Source of the DNA: Candidatus Shapirobacteria bacterium | Lineage (GTDB): Bacteria; Patescibacteriota; Microgenomatia; UBA12405 | NCBI GenBank assembly: GCA_023245435.1 | Contig: JAHFKH010000029.1 | Location: 1-9,411, forward strand | Direction of reading: 5' to 3' | DNA: 9,411 bases | Program-made: the position numbers and the translations under genes | The notes under the pieces: model-generated | Told to the model about the DNA's origin: nothing | Databases searched by the model: none | The model's input: only the letters and a program-made list of their open reading frames with translations | In this document: in pieces, positions 7,093-9,411 of the stretch | Layout: each line of letters starts with the position of its first letter | Numbering within the stretch: position 1 is the first letter of the stretch

Positions 7093-7108
7093 TTAGGTAT
7101 TTTATAAT
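7081..7108 (+). promoter_or_regulatory. Possible rightward promoter in the non-coding region
   Basis: TTTACC (7081-7086) and a perfect TATAAT (7103-7108) are 16 bp apart. The -35 matches the consensus at four of six positions. No plus-strand gene follows, so it would drive an untranslated RNA; in A/T-rich DNA such matches also arise by chance. Confidence 0.25.
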
Positions 7109-7190
7109 AGCGGGGGAGTCAAGTCTCAATTTTATGCCTAGCCAACAAAGCTAAAAGCCAAACCAAATCCAGGGGAATTATGCCCTTATT

Positions 7191-7260
7191 TAATATTTAG
7201 ATAAATCAAATATTTGTAATAAAAATTAAAAATTATAAATTAAAAATTAAATGTAATTTA
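7191..7260. other. 70-bp extreme A/T tract
   Basis: Only 4 of 70 bases are G or C. AAAAATTA recurs at 7221, 7228 and 7242, spacings of 7 and 14. Such tracts melt or bend easily and are typical of origin unwinding elements, UP elements and nucleoid-protein sites; which applies here is open. Confidence 0.5.
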
Positions 7261-7288
7261 GAGGTCTCCCCCGGTCTCTCCAGTATAG

Positions 7289-7318
7289 ATAGTCGTAAAA
7301 GATACATTGTGCGACTAT
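7289..7318. repeat. 7-bp inverted repeat ATAGTCG / CGACTAT
   Basis: ATAGTCG (7289-7295) and CGACTAT (7312-7318) are perfectly complementary around 16 nt. The ATAGTC core recurs, inverted in the same way, in the stem at 7457-7500, suggesting related arms in the same region. Confidence 0.45.
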
Positions 7319-7387
7319 GGTAATTAAGTCAAGTAACCACTAGGGAACTACTCTTCTACAAATACACACAAAGAAATATAATCGAGC

Positions 7388-7393
7388 ATTATA
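7388..7393 (-). promoter_or_regulatory. Possible leftward -10 element next to the 26-bp palindrome
   Basis: On the minus strand TATAAT is read from 7393 to 7388. The 26-bp palindrome starts 4 bp upstream and would cover the -35 region, for which no good hexamer exists. This is the arrangement of a regulated promoter pointing at the recombinase gene, with a leader of about 375 nt. It is inferred from position only. Confidence 0.25.
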
Positions 7394-7396
7394 TAT

Positions 7397-7422
7397 TGTT
7401 AACTATTAATTAATATTTAACA
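7397..7422. promoter_or_regulatory. 26-bp near-perfect palindrome, candidate protein-binding site
   Basis: Left half TGTTAACTATTAA and right half TTAATATTTAACA are complementary at 12 of 13 pairs; the single exception is C7403 with T7416. The central 12 bp, TATTAATTAATA, are perfect. The symmetry and length fit an operator for a dimeric regulator, or paired recombinase arms. The 11-4-11 layout does not match the usual 11-6-11 of dif. Confidence 0.5.
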
Positions 7423-7456
7423 GACTTGCTATCTGCCCCTACCCCAGTAATCACTC

Positions 7457-7510
7457 TGATATAGTCATCTGCTAATATACTTATCCACAAGACTATATCA
7501 CACTATATCA
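7457..7510. repeat. Three copies of 9-mer TGATATAGT: 10-bp inverted repeat plus tandem copy
   Basis: TGATATAGTC (7457-7466) and GACTATATCA (7491-7500) form a perfect 10-bp inverted repeat with a 24-nt loop. ACTATATCA recurs at 7502-7510, one helical turn after its copy at 7492-7500. Three 9-mers in 54 bp with a DnaA box between them resemble iterons or a multi-site operator. Confidence 0.6.
7481..7489 (+). promoter_or_regulatory. DnaA-box sequence TTATCCACA
   Basis: This is an exact match to the high-affinity DnaA box (TTATNCACA). It lies in the loop of the 10-bp inverted repeat. Two weaker minus-strand relatives, ATTTTCACA, are read at 7526-7518 and 7547-7539. One strong box can belong to an origin, a DnaA-regulated promoter or a titration site. 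Confidence 0.4.
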
Positions 7511-7523
7511 TCAATCTGTGAAA

Positions 7524-7558
7524 ATTATAGGATATTATGTGAAAATATGTCCTATAAT
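7524..7558 (-). terminator. 9-bp inverted repeat downstream of the membrane-protein operon
   Basis: ATTATAGGA (7524-7532) and TCCTATAAT (7550-7558) are perfectly complementary around 17 nt. Read leftward it lies about 15 nt after the membrane-protein stop codon and is followed by a short TTTC stretch, so it is a weak candidate terminator. The repeated TGTGAAAAT at 7518-7526 and 7539-7547 overlaps it, so a protein-binding role is also possible. Confidence 0.4.
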
Positions 7559-7572
7559 ACGGCACTACTCCC

Positions 7573-8358
7573 CTAGCCCCAAGGATTGGTCAAAATTATT
7601 GCTACGGTAATTGCTATCCCAATTAAACCATAATTAGTCAGCACTGATTTAAACAAACGATCTTTAATGTCGGCTTGAAACAAGCCTGACAAGACGTAGA
7701 TAGCACAAACCAAGTAAATCGACCCTCGAAACACACCTACCGGCCAAAAAGAAAACGCCAAAGCTAGTTCCCCCATCACAAACCCGGCTATAGTCGCATA
7801 CACCCATTTACCCTTATCAACCCCATCATCGGGCAATTCAATCGCTATCGCCAAAAATTGATATAAAAATAAAACTATCGACACCACCCCCACCACCAAA
7901 AAATTAATCCAAAAGGCCCATCTAAACGACAAAATACTGTTAAATACAAAAAATGCCGAAAATAAGGTAAAAATTAAGCTAGAAGTATAAGCTGCACGAT
8001 ACAATGGTACTGTTTTAAACCCAATTGCCACCAAAAATACATTTTCTACCAAAAATAATAAATAAATTACTAAACCAAAAAAGACTGATAGTAAAACCAT
8101 ATAGAACTGATTTGTCGGTAACAAAGCACAAAATAATGAATAACCCAAAGCAAAAATTAAAGGCAAAATAATTACCATCAATTTTTGGTCAATATTATTT
8201 TCAAATATCACTCCCAGCCCAAACCAAAAACAAAACACTACCAATCCAATTTCTAAGGCCAAACCAAAATATCTTGATTCTACTGGCAACCACAAATACA
8301 AATAAAAACCGGCCATTGATAACAAAGTTGAAATAAAATATTTCCACCGTTTAGACAT
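7573..8358 (-). CDS. Polytopic membrane protein of unknown function
   Basis: I do not recognise this protein. With the start at 8358-8356 it has 261 residues and begins MSKRWKYFISTLLSMAGF. This start overlaps the yebC stop by 8 bases (ATGTCTAA), the usual coupling arrangement; a longer frame from 8412 would overlap yebC by 62 bases and adds an unlikely N-terminus. About nine hydrophobic helices are visible: roughly 8-24, 30-51, 59-79, 84-112, 122-143, 149-174, 185-208, 213-227 and 239-257. The longest loop, between helices 6 and 7, carries ELPDDGVDKGKW (174-185). No catalytic or transport motif and no signal peptide beyond the first helix are apparent. It is the last gene of the leftward operon LytR_C protein - yebC - this gene, which suggests but does not prove an envelope role. 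Confidence 0.75.
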   Translation of the reverse strand: MSKRWKYFISTLLSMAGFYLYLWLPVESRYFGLALEIGLVVFCFWFGLGVIFENNIDQKLMVIILPLIFALGYSLFCALLPTNQFYMVLLSVFFGLVIYLLFLVENVFLVAIGFKTVPLYRAAYTSSLIFTLFSAFFVFNSILSFRWAFWINFLVVGVVSIVLFLYQFLAIAIELPDDGVDKGKWVYATIAGFVMGELALAFSFWPVGVFRGSIYLVCAIYVLSGLFQADIKDRLFKSVLTNYGLIGIAITVAIILTNPWG

Positions 8359-9040
8359 TGAGTGTAAATCCCGAAAAAACATTAACCACATCATCATGTT
8401 CTTCCAAAGCATCGATTAAGTCCATTACTTTGGCCACCTCATCTTCGGAAGCCAATTTTACCATTTGCGTACATTTCATAATTATTTCTGCATTTACCAC
8501 CTCGATTCCCAAATCTTTAACTTTCTTTTCTAATTTTGACAAATTTTCTACTTCGCAATTAATTATTTTATCAGAATAATCGGACAAACCACTATCGATT
8601 AATATCAATTCTTCTTCGTCAGTCAAATCTCGTCCTATTTCAATTTCCCCCAATCGATCAAACATATAATCCACACTCCCCTCGCTTCCCAGCGACCCCC
8701 CAATATCGCGGAACAATAATTTTATTTCACTCAGTGTTCTATTTTTATTATCCGTTTCCACTTCAATCACCAGCGGCACTGAAAATGGTCCATAACCTTC
8801 AAACCGACAAGTCACCAAATTTGCTTTTCGCTCAATATAACGAGATTGTAATCTTTCAATATTTTCTCGAGGCATATTAACTGCTTTTGCCTGATCTATG
8901 GCAGTTTTTATTGATACTGTATTACCCGAACGCAAGGCTGTCATAATATTTTTCGAGGCTTTGGTAAACACTTCGCTTCGTTTTTTATCAACTGCCCCCT
9001 TTCGATTTTTTATATTTGCCCACTTAGAGTGACCTGACAT
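8351..9040 (-). CDS. yebC: YebC/TACO1-family protein
   Basis: This 229-residue protein shows the family from end to end. It opens with MSGHSKWANIKNRKGAVDKK (1-20), continues with AIDQAKAVNMPRENIER (47-63) and FEGYGPFSVPLVIEVETDNK (80-99), then GGSLGSEGSVDYMFDRLG (114-131), and closes with LIDALEEHDDVVNVFSGF (208-225). YebC proteins were long annotated as transcriptional regulators; more recent work on the bacterial and mitochondrial (TACO1) members links them to relieving ribosome stalling at proline-rich stretches. The protein is a little shorter than usual (about 240-250): the loop that normally follows GG with DP and N-L-R residues is reduced to RSGNTVSIKT (37-46). The start overlaps the upstream LytR_C gene by 17 bases and the stop overlaps the next start by 8, implying coupled translation. 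Confidence 0.95.
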   Translation of the reverse strand: MSGHSKWANIKNRKGAVDKKRSEVFTKASKNIMTALRSGNTVSIKTAIDQAKAVNMPRENIERLQSRYIERKANLVTCRFEGYGPFSVPLVIEVETDNKNRTLSEIKLLFRDIGGSLGSEGSVDYMFDRLGEIEIGRDLTDEEELILIDSGLSDYSDKIINCEVENLSKLEKKVKDLGIEVVNAEIIMKCTQMVKLASEDEVAKVMDLIDALEEHDDVVNVFSGFTLNV

Positions 9041-9411
9041 ATGTTTGGCTATATTTTACCATTTCTTCGACCTGTGTACCCAATACCAACTCCACTATTC
9101 CCACTCGATCGTTTATAGAACAATTTAAAATTGTTGCCAGTGTCTCGACTACCTTTTTTGATTCACTTTTAAAATCAACATATATTTGACATTTTTCTTG
9201 TAACTCCCCTGTTTGTACCGAAGTTACCATCAAACCCCACCATTGTAATCTGTCGGCCACCATATTTCCAAATCCATTTTTACCCGAAGAATTAATAATA
9301 TTTAATTTAATATCTTTTGCTATCACTTTGCTATCTGACATATCTCGAGGCATAATTTCGTCCAAATTATCAACCTTCAACAATTCTCTTTTCCATAACC
9401 AATCATCCTGT
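9024..9411 (-). CDS. LytR_C-domain protein, N-terminus beyond right edge
   Basis: The frame is open from the stop at 9024 to the right edge, so this is the C-terminal 128 or so residues of a longer protein; the TTG at 9383 is an internal codon, not a start. The visible part begins QDDWLWKRELLKVDNLDEI. It then holds KLNIINSSGKNGFGNMVADR followed by LQWWGLMVTSV, the strand-glycine-helix pattern of the LytR_C domain found after LytR-CpsA-Psr domains and in other envelope proteins. The domain continues through IYVDFKSESKKVVETLATIL and ends IVELVLGTQVEEM. What lies N-terminal, possibly a membrane anchor or an LCP domain, cannot be seen. It overlaps yebC by 17 bases, so it is the upstream member of this operon. 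Confidence 0.65.
   Translation of the reverse strand, partial: QDDWLWKRELLKVDNLDEIMPRDMSDSKVIAKDIKLNIINSSGKNGFGNMVADRLQWWGLMVTSVQTGELQEKCQIYVDFKSESKKVVETLATILNCSINDRVGIVELVLGTQVEEMVKYSQTYVRSL

Larger units (their letters stand above)
7007..7572. other. 566-bp repeat-dense non-coding region upstream of the recombinase gene
   Basis: No convincing gene is present on either strand, apart from the possible remnant at its left end. It lies downstream of the membrane-protein operon and upstream of the recombinase, both read leftward. In order it holds: a possible plus-strand promoter (7081-7108), a GGGGAGT heptamer (7113-7119), a 70-bp tract of about 94% A/T (7191-7260), GGTCTC twice at 10-bp spacing (7263-7278), and an inverted repeat (7289-7318). 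It continues with a 26-bp near-palindrome (7397-7422), a 9-mer triplet surrounding TTATCCACA (7457-7510), a further inverted repeat (7524-7558), and a minus-strand GGGGAGT (7567-7573). No tRNA, tmRNA or RNase P signature is evident. Confidence 0.75.

Noticed and set aside
7380..7422. dif-like site next to the recombinase gene
   Set aside because: GTTAA-type half-sites occur, but the palindrome is 11-4-11 rather than 11-6-11, and only one arm resembles known XerD arms. Too weak to call.
7007..7572. Chromosomal origin (oriC)
   Set aside because: There is a perfect DnaA box and an A/T-rich tract, but only one strong box, no dnaA or dnaN nearby, no skew change, and genes on both sides mostly point toward the region. 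Kept as a question rather than an annotation.
8359..8412. 18-residue N-terminal extension of the membrane protein
   Set aside because: It would overlap yebC by 62 bases and adds MLWKNMMMWLMFF, an antisense-like artefact; the ATG at 8358-8356 gives a normal 8-nt overlap.
9024..9383. Complete 119-residue gene starting at TTG 9383
   Set aside because: The frame continues without a stop to the right edge (QDDWLWKREL), so the gene is partial.
1..9411. Recoded genome (TGA as glycine), as in some candidate phyla
   Set aside because: None of the genes needs an internal TGA and ordinary glycine codons are frequent.
1..9411. CRISPR array, tRNA, tmRNA, rRNA or RNase P RNA
   Set aside because: No regularly spaced identical repeats, T-loop signature, CCA-ended cloverleaf or conserved RNA core was found by reading both strands.

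Overview
The window looks like part of a streamlined, AT-rich bacterial chromosome, most likely from the Candidate Phyla Radiation (Patescibacteria), with a Microgenomates-like flavour. The reasons are the atypical but complete gyrase pair, the weak or absent Shine-Dalgarno sites, the compact overlapping genes, the short YebC, and a LytR_C-domain protein directly upstream of yebC. No gene contains an in-frame TGA and glycine codons look ordinary, so the standard bacterial code applies. The lineage is inferred from gene character only; no phylogeny was possible.

Layout, left to right. Positions 1-310 (minus) hold the N-terminal part of an IS200-like / REP-associated tyrosine transposase (RAYT) that runs off the left edge. 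Positions 310-397 are very AT-rich and carry a second, degenerate copy of the sequence that begins the next gene. Positions 398-928 (plus) encode a SpoU/TrmH-family RNA methyltransferase. A good extended -10 promoter and a Shine-Dalgarno site then precede gyrB (1023-2960), a small unrecognised membrane protein (2964-3233) and gyrA (3235-5886), which together form a tightly packed plus-strand operon.

The 187-bp gap between gyrA and the convergent tyrosine recombinase gene (xerD-like, 6074-7006, minus) carries a hairpin and a pair of diverged 57-bp direct repeats. Upstream of the recombinase lies a 566-bp non-coding stretch (7007-7572). It is unusually rich in symmetric DNA: a 70-bp tract that is about 94% AT, a 26-bp near-palindrome, three copies of a 9-mer arranged around a perfect DnaA-box sequence (TTATCCACA), and another 9-bp inverted repeat. 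Positions 7573-9411 are a minus-strand operon read right to left: a partial LytR_C-domain protein, yebC, and a polytopic membrane protein, each overlapping the next by a few bases.

Functionally, gyrB and gyrA supply the two subunits of DNA gyrase, the xerD-like gene a site-specific recombinase, trmH an RNA-modifying enzyme and yebC a translation or gene-expression factor; the two membrane proteins and the LytR_C protein are envelope-associated. The least explained DNA is 7007-7572, together with the heptamer GGGGAGT. That heptamer occurs seven times in this AT-rich window, on the plus strand up to 7119 and on the minus strand from 7567 onward.
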